Source of the DNA: Bog-756 sp963831535
GTDB lineage: Bacteria; Actinomycetota; Acidimicrobiia; Acidimicrobiales; RAAP-2
Assembly: GCA_963831535.1 (NCBI GenBank)
Contig: CAWHQP010000002.1
Location: 310,001 to 374,000, forward strand
Length of the DNA: 64,000 nt
Direction of reading: 5' to 3'
Shown: piece after piece, positions 8,311 through 16,387 of the stretch
Numbering within the stretch: position 1 is the stretch's first letter
Layout: each line of letters opens with the position of its first letter
The notes under the pieces: generated by a model
What the model was told of the DNA's origin: nothing
Database searches by the model: none
The model's input: only the letters and a program-made list of their open reading frames with translations
Made by a program: the position numbers and the translations under genes

Positions 8311-9586
8311 TCATGTGGACGCCGCCGGGTACGGCGATCTCAGTTCCGCCATGGCGGCGGGATCGATGAGCATGACCTGCACCCGCGCCCCGGCCCTGAC
8401 CCCGTCGCCATCCGGGAGTATGGCCAGCCCGTTGGCGTCGGCCATAGCGCTCGAATTGGTGGGATTCCTGGCCGCTCAGCGGGTGAACGCGGAAGACACC
8501 GTGCTCGTCAACGGAGGCCACCGACCGTAGGAAGTGGGTCTTCCCGTCCGTTCGCCTGCTCATGTCGGCGTCGGTGGTCGCCGTTACAATTCCGCGGTCC
8601 AGTTTCCCATGCCCGCCCATGCGGAGCCCGGCTGGGCGGACGAACAGTTCGAAGCTCACCATGGCCGAGACCGGATTGCCCGGGAGCCCGAACACCGGGA
8701 TACCTCCGTCGAGGAGCCCGAAGGCGAACGGCTTGGCCGGCCGGATGGCCACCTGCATCCACCTCATGGTGCCCGCGCTCCGCTTCTGGAGAACCAGCTT
8801 GACCACATCGAGATCACCCACGCTTACCCCGCCGCTGGTGACGACAACGTCGCATCGGTCCACCGCCCCATCCAGAACATCTCCCAGCGCCTGCTCGTCA
8901 TCACCGCAGATTCCCAGGTCGACCGGAACCCACCCTTCGCGCCGGATCAGTGCCAAGAGGGTGTGTCGGTTGGCGTCCCGGATCTTCCCCGGAGAGAGGG
9001 GCCCGGACCCCGAGACGAGTTCGTCACCGGTCGACAGCACCCCGATCCGCGGTGTGGGGTAGACCAGAACTTTGGTCAGGCCCTGGGAGGCTAGCACGCC
9101 GATTCGGGCCGGGTTGAGGAGCGATCCAGGGTCGAGAATGGTATCGCCCACGTCCACGTCTTGACCGCTGTGGCGGACGAAGTCACCAACCTCAACCGTC
9201 CGTTCAATCACCACGGTCGCCCCATTGTGCTCGGTCCGTACCTCCTCGAGCATGCACACAGCGTCGGCGCCACTGGGCAGAGGCGCTCCCGTCATGATGC
9301 GGGCCGATTGACCGGGTCCGATAGGTACACCGAGTGGTTTCCCGGCCATGATGGTGCCGACGACCTTGAGGCGGACGCCCTGTCCGGTGGTCACGGTGGC
9401 GTCAGTATCAGTGGACCGGACGGCGTAGCCGTCCATGGACGAGTTTGCGAACGGGGGAACGGGCTCGGCGGCCAGGACCGTCTCGGCGGCCACGCGTCCC
9501 AGAGCGTCGTCCAGGAGGACCCATCCGGGGGTAGACGGGGGGCACGCTTCGAGCACGAAGGCCTGCGCCTCGGTCAACGGGATCAT
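8311..9586 (-). CDS. moeA: Molybdopterin molybdotransferase MoeA (one-base frameshift)
   Basis: MoeA inserts molybdate into adenylylated molybdopterin. The N-terminal part reads PLTEAQAFVLEACPP, PPFANSSMDGYAVR, GAPLPSGADAVCMLEEV and later VSVGDLDVVK and GLPGNPVSAMVSFELF, all MoeA hallmarks. Near 8452 an extra base shifts the frame: after SGQESHQF the expected C-terminal domain (SAMADANGLAILPDG, then VMLIDP) continues in the next frame and stops at 8311-8313. The start ATG at 9586 overlaps the moaE stop as ATGA. Without correction the frame runs on into moaA and ends at 7244. With correction the protein is about 425 residues, the normal size. Confidence 0.88.
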
Positions 9587-10065
9587 GTTGCGACGTCCTC
9601 GATGTCCTGTGTGCACGCACTCCAGTCCGTCCCTCCGGACCAGGTTTCGCGCTTCCAGATCGGGACCGTACGCTTGAGCGTATCGATGCAGTACTCGGCG
9701 GCGTCGAAGGCTTCCGCCCGGTGGGGGGTGGCCACCACGACCACCACCGATACCTCCCCAACGGCCAAGAGACCCGACCGGTGGAGCAGGGCCAATCGAC
9801 CGATGGCCGGCCACCGGTTCCTCGCCGATGCCACTACCTCTCGAAGGCGGGGTACGGCACGGTCGGGGTGCACTTCGTACTCGAGCGAAGTCACCGAATC
9901 CCGGCCCGGTGAATGGTCACGCACCGTGCCGCAGAAGCAGACGATGGCGCCGGTGCCCGGGTCCGATACCCAGTTCATGGCCCGTTCGGTGGGCAGAACC
10001 CGTTCGGAAACGGCGATCCAGTCCCGCTCCCCCGTCTCCCGTGGTGGTCCGATCATGGTCTCCAC
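9583..10065 (-). CDS. moaE: Molybdopterin synthase catalytic subunit MoaE
   Basis: This 160-residue protein is the large subunit of molybdopterin synthase, which adds two sulfurs to cyclic pyranopterin using thiocarboxylated MoaD. Conserved pieces are GAIVCFCGTVRDHSPGRDV-like sequence (about 39-55), LEYEVHPD, LLHRSGLLAVGEVSVVVVVATPHRAEAF and the C-terminal lysine region LKRTVPIWKRE. An in-frame ATG at 10056 is an alternative start. Its stop overlaps moeA by four bases, and mogA ends 26 bases upstream. Confidence 0.94.
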   Translation of the reverse strand: METMIGPPRETGERDWIAVSERVLPTERAMNWVSDPGTGAIVCFCGTVRDHSPGRDSVTSLEYEVHPDRAVPRLREVVASARNRWPAIGRLALLHRSGLLAVGEVSVVVVVATPHRAEAFDAAEYCIDTLKRTVPIWKRETWSGGTDWSACTQDIEDVAT

Positions 10066-10091
10066 ATCAACACCGTGGGTTCCTCTCCGCC

Positions 10092-10559
10092 CTAGTGGGG
10101 GTGGCCGCCGGCCAGGAGTTCGAGGGCGTGGGGCAGGACATCGACGACCGAACCGATCGACTCGATCGCACCCGCCTCAGACCCCGGCAGATTGACGATC
10201 AGACATGCTCCCACCGTGCCGGCCACACCCCGGGACAATCGTCCAAGGGGACTGGACGCCCTCACCGCCTCGGCCAGCCCGGGAGCCTGACGCTCCACCA
10301 CGGCCAGGGTCCCCTCGGGGGTTCGGTCGGTCGGGGAGAACCCCGTGCCGCCGGTGGTGACCACCAGCCCGCAGAACCCATCAGACAGGCGGTGAAGTGC
10401 GGTGCTGACGTGCTCGGTTCCGTCGCGGACCGTCTCCAGGTCGATGACGTCGAAGCCGTGGTCGGATAGGTACGATCCGAGCGCCGGGCCCGACCGGTCC
10501 TGGCGGGTGCCGGCCTGCACCGAATCCGACACCGTGAGCACTTTCGCCTCCAGCACCAT
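10092..10559 (-). CDS. mogA: Molybdopterin adenylyltransferase MogA/MoaB family
   Basis: This 155-residue protein belongs to the MogA/MoaB family, which adenylylates molybdopterin before molybdate insertion by MoeA. It shows VLTVSDSVQAGTRQDRSGPAL at the N-terminus, the central VVTTGGTGFSPTDRTPEGT motif (about 68-86) and LPGSEAGAIESIG. The length fits single-domain MogA/MoaB. It opens the cofactor-synthesis part of the string, 50 bases downstream of a methyltransferase gene and 26 bases before moaE. Whether it should be called MogA or MoaB cannot be settled by eye. Confidence 0.9.
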   Translation of the reverse strand: MVLEAKVLTVSDSVQAGTRQDRSGPALGSYLSDHGFDVIDLETVRDGTEHVSTALHRLSDGFCGLVVTTGGTGFSPTDRTPEGTLAVVERQAPGLAEAVRASSPLGRLSRGVAGTVGACLIVNLPGSEAGAIESIGSVVDVLPHALELLAGGHPH

Positions 10560-10609
10560 GAGTTGACGCTATCCGACCGGCTCGGGAACGGTCGTGGCGT
10601 CCTGCGCAC

Positions 10610-11341
10610 TCATACGACGCTCATAGCCACGACGCATCGACCCCACCGCTCCACGGTCCTGCGTAGCACGAGGCCCGAGGACGTGGCCAGCGCCTCGGCA
10701 GCATCACTGCCGACATGGGCCCAGGGGAACCACCGGCCCACGTGGTGGTGCGTTTCCCAGCGCTGGAACCTGGTGGAGACACCGGTCTGGCCCGAGTCGA
10801 TCTCGGCCACCACCAGCCCCGACGGGTGGAGAAGCTGCCGGGCCCGCCGGAGCATCCTGATCGGGTCCCCACCAATCCCGATGTTGCCGTCGGCCAGGAG
10901 CACCCGCTTCCAGGTTCCGATTCCGGGCATGGCATCGAACACGTCGCCCTGGAGGGCCGGTGCTCCCCGTTGCTCAGTCATCTCCACCGCCGTGGCCGAG
11001 ATGTCCACCCCCAGCACCGGGACGCCCCGCGCAGCCAGTGCGGCGGTGAAGCGCCCCGGTCCACACCCGACGTCGATGGTCGGCGCCTGACAGAGTTCCA
11101 GAATGGCTTCGTCCCCGTCCCGGTCCTGTTGGGTCGAGTTCATGCCACCAATCCACCGGGCGATGTGCAGCGGACGACGAACTCCTTCGGTATCGGAGAT
11201 CCAGCTCGGAAGCCCGGCCGAGACGTGCTGATAGATGACATCGGGGTCGACGACCTGTCGGTCACGGGCCCACTCCGATCCTGGAGCGGACCACCGATGC
11301 CGGTGCGGGTGGTCCAGAGTCACTGGTGGGTCGGCAAGCAT
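10610..11341 (-). CDS. Class I SAM-dependent methyltransferase
   Basis: This 243-residue protein has the class I methyltransferase fold. Motif I is TIDVGCGPGRFTAALAARG, followed by VLGVDISATAVEM and the motif around VLLADGNIGIGGD. I place the start at the ATG at 11341, five bases after the upstream gene's stop; an in-frame GTG at 11362 would overlap it. The N-terminal 80 residues (YQHVSAGLPSWISDTEGVRRP) are not general methyltransferase sequence and probably bind the substrate. Its position directly after a molybdoenzyme and a membrane protein suggests a shared pathway, but I do not know the methyl acceptor. Confidence 0.85.
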   Translation of the reverse strand: MLADPPVTLDHPHRHRWSAPGSEWARDRQVVDPDVIYQHVSAGLPSWISDTEGVRRPLHIARWIGGMNSTQQDRDGDEAILELCQAPTIDVGCGPGRFTAALAARGVPVLGVDISATAVEMTEQRGAPALQGDVFDAMPGIGTWKRVLLADGNIGIGGDPIRMLRRARQLLHPSGLVVAEIDSGQTGVSTRFQRWETHHHVGRWFPWAHVGSDAAEALATSSGLVLRRTVERWGRCVVAMSVV

Positions 11342-11345
11342 CGGT

Positions 11346-11900
11346 TCACAGGTGTTCGACACCGTCCACCTCTTCGGATGACGGCCGGCCCGGGAACGAC
11401 GTCCGGCGGACGAGGAGCAGCCTGATCCCGTAGGCGACCGCACTCACACCGAACAGGGCCGCCGTGATCAGGATCCACCGGTCGAGGAACGGTTCCTGGG
11501 TCAACCCCGTGGCGTTGTGGTAGGTGCCCTTGCCCTGTCGGATGATGCCCGGGAGGAACATCAAGAGCAGCAGTCCGCTGGCCATGATCGGGATACGCAC
11601 GTAGTTGATCGGAGGCACCCGAGGTATCCGGTCCGGCAGGCGGCCGGTCACGGCCCGCCATCCTGCGCCAAGGGATCGGTCGGCCAACGCATAACACGGG
11701 AACAGGACGAGATCGTGCAGGAGAATGGCCGCAACGAACCACACCAGGATGGACTGCCACCAGACCCGGGAGTTCCACAGCTGCTTCGGCCCCATGACGC
11801 TGATCACGTAACCGACTAGGGCGAACGAGGCCAGAAGCGTCACCAGGTGCAGGGGATGGCCGCCATAGACACGTTTGAACCTTGCGCTCAATGCTTGCAT
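11346..11900 (-). CDS. Four-helix membrane protein in the molybdoenzyme cluster
   Basis: The 184-residue protein has about four hydrophobic segments (VTLLASFALVGYVISVMG, ILVWFVAAILLHDLVLFPC, IMASGLLLLMFLPGI and LITAALFGVSAVAYGIRLLL). I chose the ATG at 11900, one base after the molybdoenzyme stop; the longer frame to 11987 lies inside that gene. Conserved-looking polar positions include HDLVLFPCYALAD and PINYVRIP. I do not recognise a named family. The position between a cytochrome b/SUOX fusion and a methyltransferase suggests a membrane partner of one of them. Confidence 0.75.
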   Translation of the reverse strand: MQALSARFKRVYGGHPLHLVTLLASFALVGYVISVMGPKQLWNSRVWWQSILVWFVAAILLHDLVLFPCYALADRSLGAGWRAVTGRLPDRIPRVPPINYVRIPIMASGLLLLMFLPGIIRQGKGTYHNATGLTQEPFLDRWILITAALFGVSAVAYGIRLLLVRRTSFPGRPSSEEVDGVEHL

Positions 11901-11901
11901 C

Positions 11902-13368
11902 TCACTCCACGAACTCGATAGAGGACACCCACTTCGTGCAGTGCACTCCGGGCAGAGCGGGAACGATGATCCGGGCCGGGAAGCCATGATCCATCGAAAG
12001 GTCCTCGTCGTTGACTTTCAGGGCCAGCAGGGCGTCGGGATCCAAAACCTGATTGGACTGCAGCCAGGCGTGTCCGAAGGCACCGCCTTTATCCAGTGAC
12101 TGCACGTGGGCCGCACCGGGGCTGGTCACCCCGGTCAGGCGGGCCAGATCAGCCAATCGCACGCCACTCCAGGACTGGGTGGTGGACCAGCCCTCGACAC
12201 AGGCAATGGGCAGATCGGCAGCATGCTGGTCCATGGCCAGGAGCGATTCCCGGCTCACCAGCACCGATCGGGTGCCGCCGACCAAAGACAACTGCCAGGC
12301 CGATCCAGTCGCCGCAGGGTCGATGGCCGCGGCCTGTGCCGTCCGGTTGATCTGAAAGTCGTTCGGCCCGTCCCCGTAAGATCGGCCCCTCGGGAGCAAC
12401 AGGGCGGCGCTACGGGCCACACCGCCGAGGGTCTGCCCCACCGTCAACACGGCGATCATAAGCGAGCCTCCGCCGACCACGGCAAGAGCCCCCCGTCGGC
12501 TGATGGTGGGTGGCAACGGAGAGGTGGCCACAAGCCCATCGGGGTCCATCGGCTCCGGGCGGGTGTCGGCCAGCGGGGTCTTCAGCTCAGAAACGAGTGA
12601 CCGAGTCCGCAGGCTTCGCACCATGGTGGGCAGCTTCACGGACACATGCACCACGAAGCCGAGGATGAAGATCCAGGCACCGAAGTAGTGGGCGGTATAG
12701 AAGCTGAACCCGAAGATGTAGTCGTACTGGATGTTCAAAATGCCCGTGACCATCTCGAACACGATCCCGCCCACGATCATGATCAGCGACAGCCGTTCGA
12801 GCGCGTTGGCCACCGACCGCACCGGCGGCCAGGCGAACAGCTTGGGCATGACCGACCACAACTTGGCCAGCACCACGGGCACGAGGACCAGACCGAGCCC
12901 GACGTGCATGCCTTCGGTGAGCTGGAACAACCACGCCGGCCGGGTGGGCCACGCGAAGAAGGGCAGGTGCAGGAAGCCGACGTGGGCAGGGAAGGCCTGG
13001 TGAAACTGGGGCCCATAGGCGATGTAGTCGAGCAACCCGGTGATGATGACCAAGGGCAACGAGATCAGCAGCAGGAAACCGAGAATCGATGTCAGCCACG
13101 GTCCCCTGATCGGGCTTCTCCACACGGCGCCTGTCGGTAGCCCAGGGGGCCGGTGCGCCGCCACCCATCGCCAGAAGGGCTCAGGGAAACCAAACTCGGG
13201 TTTGTCGACGTGCGTGTCCGCCCCACCCTCGGGGACGACGACCGGGGTCAGACCGTTTTCGACGGTCAATTCCTCGCGGTCGGATTCGGGGGAGGGTGAC
13301 GCACCGGTCGGGCTCCCGGCATCAGTCCGGTCCTCCTCGGGAGGCTGGGGGTTCACCGTGCCGACCAT
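11902..13368 (-). CDS. Fused cytochrome b561-like / sulfite-oxidase-type molybdoenzyme
   Basis: This 488-residue protein joins two modules. A charged N-terminal tail of about 90 residues leads to a membrane domain of five or so helices (about 90-290) with histidines suited to b-type heme (QFHQAFPAHVGFLHLP, EGMHVGLGL, YTAHYFGAW, FVVHVSVKLP). A linker and a further hydrophobic helix follow. The C-terminal 150 residues are a sulfite-oxidase/MsrP-type molybdopterin-binding domain with the metal-ligand cysteine in PIACVEGWSTTQSWSGVRL. It probably passes electrons between the quinone pool and an oxidoreduction on the outer face. I chose the ATG at 13368; the longer frame starts in poor sequence. 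The physiological substrate is unknown. Confidence 0.88.
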   Translation of the reverse strand: MVGTVNPQPPEEDRTDAGSPTGASPSPESDREELTVENGLTPVVVPEGGADTHVDKPEFGFPEPFWRWVAAHRPPGLPTGAVWRSPIRGPWLTSILGFLLLISLPLVIITGLLDYIAYGPQFHQAFPAHVGFLHLPFFAWPTRPAWLFQLTEGMHVGLGLVLVPVVLAKLWSVMPKLFAWPPVRSVANALERLSLIMIVGGIVFEMVTGILNIQYDYIFGFSFYTAHYFGAWIFILGFVVHVSVKLPTMVRSLRTRSLVSELKTPLADTRPEPMDPDGLVATSPLPPTISRRGALAVVGGGSLMIAVLTVGQTLGGVARSAALLLPRGRSYGDGPNDFQINRTAQAAAIDPAATGSAWQLSLVGGTRSVLVSRESLLAMDQHAADLPIACVEGWSTTQSWSGVRLADLARLTGVTSPGAAHVQSLDKGGAFGHAWLQSNQVLDPDALLALKVNDEDLSMDHGFPARIIVPALPGVHCTKWVSSIEFVE

Positions 13369-13606
13369 CCACACCCGGGGGTTCGCCCGAGCGCGTCGAA
13401 CCGGGCACAGACGAGGTGCCGATCGGTGCCTGAGGTAACGATGGGGCAATCCAGGGAACCGCCCCGACACCTGGACAATGCGATGGGATTGGGGTCGACG
13501 GCCTGGCGCCAGACAGAGTTCACACTCTGCTGTCCTCCCACGCCCGCCTGCGTTACACGCCGGCCACGGGGGGAGATGTCACCCGCGATGCACTCGTCGG
13601 TAGTCA

Positions 13607-15034
13607 ATGGACCGAGAGTACTGTGCCCTGGTGCCGCCGTCCCCGACCGAGGTTGCTCCTGCGCCGACTAACCCGGTCCCGGTCCGGTGGCTCCGGCGGT
13701 ACCGCTTCGACGTGGTCTGGGGCCTCATCGTCTGCCTGCTGGTCCTGAGCGCCTTCGTGGTCCCCCACCTTCACCTCGGCTGGCTCACCCCGGTGGTCCA
13801 CCAGGGCGCAGCGGAGTACCGGGTCCTGGCCGGAACGGCACCCCTCCTCGGTGTGTGGCTGCCCCGTGTCAGCCCGGCCACCCCCTGCGCCGTCGCCCTT
13901 GCCATCGCCGTGGTGTGGTGGGGACCGGCCTTGGCCAGACGGATGGAGTGGCGAAGCCTCGTGGTCGTCACCTGGTTGATGTCCATCCTCTGGACGATGG
14001 CCCTGGCACTGATCGACGGATGGAAGACCGGTGTGGTCGAACGGATGTCCGGCAGCTTCGACTATCTCCACGACATCCACCTGGTGGGCGGGGTCCATGC
14101 CTACTTTCAGCACTTCGCCTCCCACATCCCCTCGACCGGGCCCGGGGCCTGGGACATCGAAAGTTCCGCCCATCCCCCGCTCGGCCTGCTCACCTTCGTC
14201 GCCCTCCACCGGATCGGGCTACCGGGGCCCGCATGGGCCGCCATGTTCTGCATCGTCCTCGGAACTAGCGCGGTAGCGGCAGTACTGATCACCACCAAGG
14301 CGGTCGCAGACGAAAGCCTGGCCCGCAGGGTGGCTCCCTTCGTGGTACTGGCGCCGGCCGCCGTGTGGATCGGCGTGTCCGCCGACGCCTACTACGCCGG
14401 TGTGGCCGCCTGGGGTTTGACCCTGCTGGCCCTGGCCGCATCGGGTACCGGCAGGTGCCCGACCCCCCTCGCTCTGGGTGCCGGCATCCTTCTCGGTTGG
14501 GCCGTCTACCTCGACTACGGGCTCATCCTGGTGGCCATCCCCGCAGTGGCCATCATGGTGACCACCCGGAATTATCGACCCCTCGTGGCTACCGGTCTGG
14601 GAGCCCTGGCCGTTGCGGCGACAGTGACGGCCCTGGGTTTCTGGTGGTTCGAAGGCCTGGGCCTCGTTCGTCAGCGCTACCTGTCCACCATCGCCATGGA
14701 CCGGCCCTTTGCGTACTGGGTGTGGGGAGACATCGCCGCCCTGGTCTGTGCCATCGGCCTACCCGCGGCCGTCGCCCTCCGACGGGCCTTCGACCGGGTC
14801 CGGCTGCGGGCCAGGGCGGGGCTCAACGTCCTGTTGGTGGCCATGGTGACCGCGGTGGTCGTCGCCGACCTCAGCGCGCTGAGCAAGGCGGAGACTGAGC
14901 GGATCTGGTTGCCGTTCGCTGTCTGGCTGGTGGCCGCACCGGGATTCCTCCCCCGTCGGAGCCACCGCACCTGCCTGGCCGTGCAGGCCGTCGGCGCCCT
15001 CATCATCAACAGTCTCTTGTTGACCACTTGGTGA
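13607..15034 (+). CDS. Polytopic membrane protein, GT-C glycosyltransferase-like
   Basis: The 475-residue protein has roughly eleven or twelve hydrophobic helices after a proline-rich N-terminus. A long outer loop after the third helix carries HDIHLVGGVHAYFQHF and ESSAHPPLG, a histidine/aspartate-rich arrangement like the first loop of GT-C glycosyltransferases that use lipid-linked sugars. It is divergent from the molybdoenzyme string (237-base spacer) and its last 29 bases overlap the convergent sugar-transferase gene. A GTG at 13631 is an alternative start. The GT-C call rests on topology and context, not on a diagnostic motif. Confidence 0.7.
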   Translation: MDREYCALVPPSPTEVAPAPTNPVPVRWLRRYRFDVVWGLIVCLLVLSAFVVPHLHLGWLTPVVHQGAAEYRVLAGTAPLLGVWLPRVSPATPCAVALAIAVVWWGPALARRMEWRSLVVVTWLMSILWTMALALIDGWKTGVVERMSGSFDYLHDIHLVGGVHAYFQHFASHIPSTGPGAWDIESSAHPPLGLLTFVALHRIGLPGPAWAAMFCIVLGTSAVAAVLITTKAVADESLARRVAPFVVLAPAAVWIGVSADAYYAGVAAWGLTLLALAASGTGRCPTPLALGAGILLGWAVYLDYGLILVAIPAVAIMVTTRNYRPLVATGLGALAVAATVTALGFWWFEGLGLVRQRYLSTIAMDRPFAYWVWGDIAALVCAIGLPAAVALRRAFDRVRLRARAGLNVLLVAMVTAVVVADLSALSKAETERIWLPFAVWLVAAPGFLPRRSHRTCLAVQAVGALIINSLLLTTW

Positions 15035-15731
15035 CGCCCTCCGGCGAGGAGGTCGGAAGGTCACGGTGCAGCCTGGCCAGCACCTGCGGGAAACGGGCGC
15101 CGGGATCCATGTCGGCGGCGACCGCCAGGGCATCCTCGGGCGTGTCCACGTCGGCCAACACCGGGAGCCCGGCGACAACGAGACCGAGACGCTCGAGAGC
15201 CTCACGGGTCAGTGCCCCGGTGTCGGCCCGGGACATAGGGACATCCGCCAGCACCGCAGCGGCGGCCGGGTGGGTGACACCCAAGGCCCACCAACCCCCG
15301 TCGGTGGCCATGCCCAGCACGGCCTCCACCCCGGCGACAAGTAACTGGTCGACCGCACCCGAGAGCACGGACCCGGTGACCTGGGGCGTATCCATACCAA
15401 TCTGCAGGACCGGAAAGCCCTCCATTGCCGCGTCGTTATGGGCCCGTACCAAGCGGTCGGCAAAGGTTGCCCCCTGTTGGGGGATCACGACGAATCCGTC
15501 GAGGGCGTGGAGGACCTCCTCACTCCGGCAGGCAGCGGACAGGTCACCGCTGAGCGCAACGATCCGGGCGGCTACGTCCGATGACCGCACGGCATCCAAG
15601 GTGTCCAGTAGCGCGGCCGCCGCCAGATCGGCAGCGCCGACGTGAGTGAAGGCCGGGGCCAGCCTGGTCTTGGCCTCGCCGGGGACAGGAGCCTTGGCCA
15701 TCACCAACAGCGAGCACGCCCGGGTGTTCAA
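15006..15731 (-). CDS. TIGR04282-family (DUF2064) nucleotidyl/glycosyltransferase-like protein
   Basis: This 241-residue protein belongs to the family once called rSAM/selenodomain-associated transferase 1 (DUF2064). It has the N-terminal VMAKAPVPGEAKTRLAP motif, the IGMDTPQV segment and GMATDGGWWALGV, as in GT-A-fold nucleotide-sugar enzymes. The likely role is activation or transfer of a sugar phosphate; family members are related to cofactor guanylyltransferases such as MobA/CofC. Its start overlaps the stop of the GT2 gene by four bases, so the two are co-translated. The 3' end overlaps the convergent membrane protein gene. Confidence 0.8.
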   Translation of the reverse strand: MNTRACSLLVMAKAPVPGEAKTRLAPAFTHVGAADLAAAALLDTLDAVRSSDVAARIVALSGDLSAACRSEEVLHALDGFVVIPQQGATFADRLVRAHNDAAMEGFPVLQIGMDTPQVTGSVLSGAVDQLLVAGVEAVLGMATDGGWWALGVTHPAAAAVLADVPMSRADTGALTREALERLGLVVAGLPVLADVDTPEDALAVAADMDPGARFPQVLARLHRDLPTSSPEGVTKWSTRDC

Positions 15732-16387
15732 CGGATGACCTTGAGGAAGTCCCAGGTGGCGACCGCGCTGCCCCGCAGCGAGCCGGACACCTTGGAGGTC
15801 CCCGCCGTCCGGGGACGGTAGGAGACCGGACGCTCCTCGACGCGCAGGCCAGCCCGCCCGGCGCGCACCAGGAGCTCGAGGGGATAGCCGGAGCGTCGGT
15901 CCTCCACCGCGAGGTCCAGAAGCACCTGGCGACGGACGGCGCGCACCGCGCCGATGTCGTGCACTGGCAGGTGGAACTTCCAGCGCAACCTGGCGGCCAC
16001 CACGGCGTTGCCGGCCCGGGCATGCGCGGGCCAGGGGGTACCGGGCTGTCGGACCCTCCTACCGACGGCCAGGTCGACACCGGACCGGACCAGGTCCACC
16101 AGGGCAGGCAGCTCGCCGGGATCCATCGAACCGTCCCCGTCGAGTACGCAGACGATCGAGGACCTGGCCGCTTCCACCCCGGCCTGCACGGCGGACCCGT
16201 AGCCCAGCGTCGGCTCCGTCACGACGGCGGCGCCGCACCGGGACGCCACCGTCGCCGTGCCGTCGTCGGATCCATTGTCCACCACCAGTGCGACGTAGCC
16301 CGCGGGCACCGCAGCCAGCACCCCGGGGAGTGACCCGGCCTCGTTGCGGCAGGGAAGCACCACGGTGACATCGTCGGGCTCAGACAC
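15728..16387 (-). CDS. Family 2 glycosyltransferase (dolichyl-phosphate-mannose-synthase-like)
   Basis: This 219-residue GT-A enzyme shows VTVVLPCRNEAGSLPGVL, VVDNGSDDGTA and the metal-binding acidic motif VLDGDGSMDP, then GRRVRQPG. It lacks membrane helices, like soluble polyprenyl-phosphate glycosyltransferases. It begins with GTG at 16387 inside the 3' end of the epimerase frame. With the epimerase and the TIGR04282 gene it forms a three-gene leftward unit, suggesting that a sugar nucleotide is made, modified and attached to a lipid or small acceptor. The acceptor is unknown. Confidence 0.85.
   Translation of the reverse strand: MSEPDDVTVVLPCRNEAGSLPGVLAAVPAGYVALVVDNGSDDGTATVASRCGAAVVTEPTLGYGSAVQAGVEAARSSIVCVLDGDGSMDPGELPALVDLVRSGVDLAVGRRVRQPGTPWPAHARAGNAVVAARLRWKFHLPVHDIGAVRAVRRQVLLDLAVEDRRSGYPLELLVRAGRAGLRVEERPVSYRPRTAGTSKVSGSLRGSAVATWDFLKVIR

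Noticed and set aside
6440..8530. A very long open frame (696 codons) on the plus strand across moaC, moaD and moaA.
   Set aside because: It is antisense to well-conserved genes and its translation has no family pattern; GC-rich coding DNA often leaves the opposite strand open.
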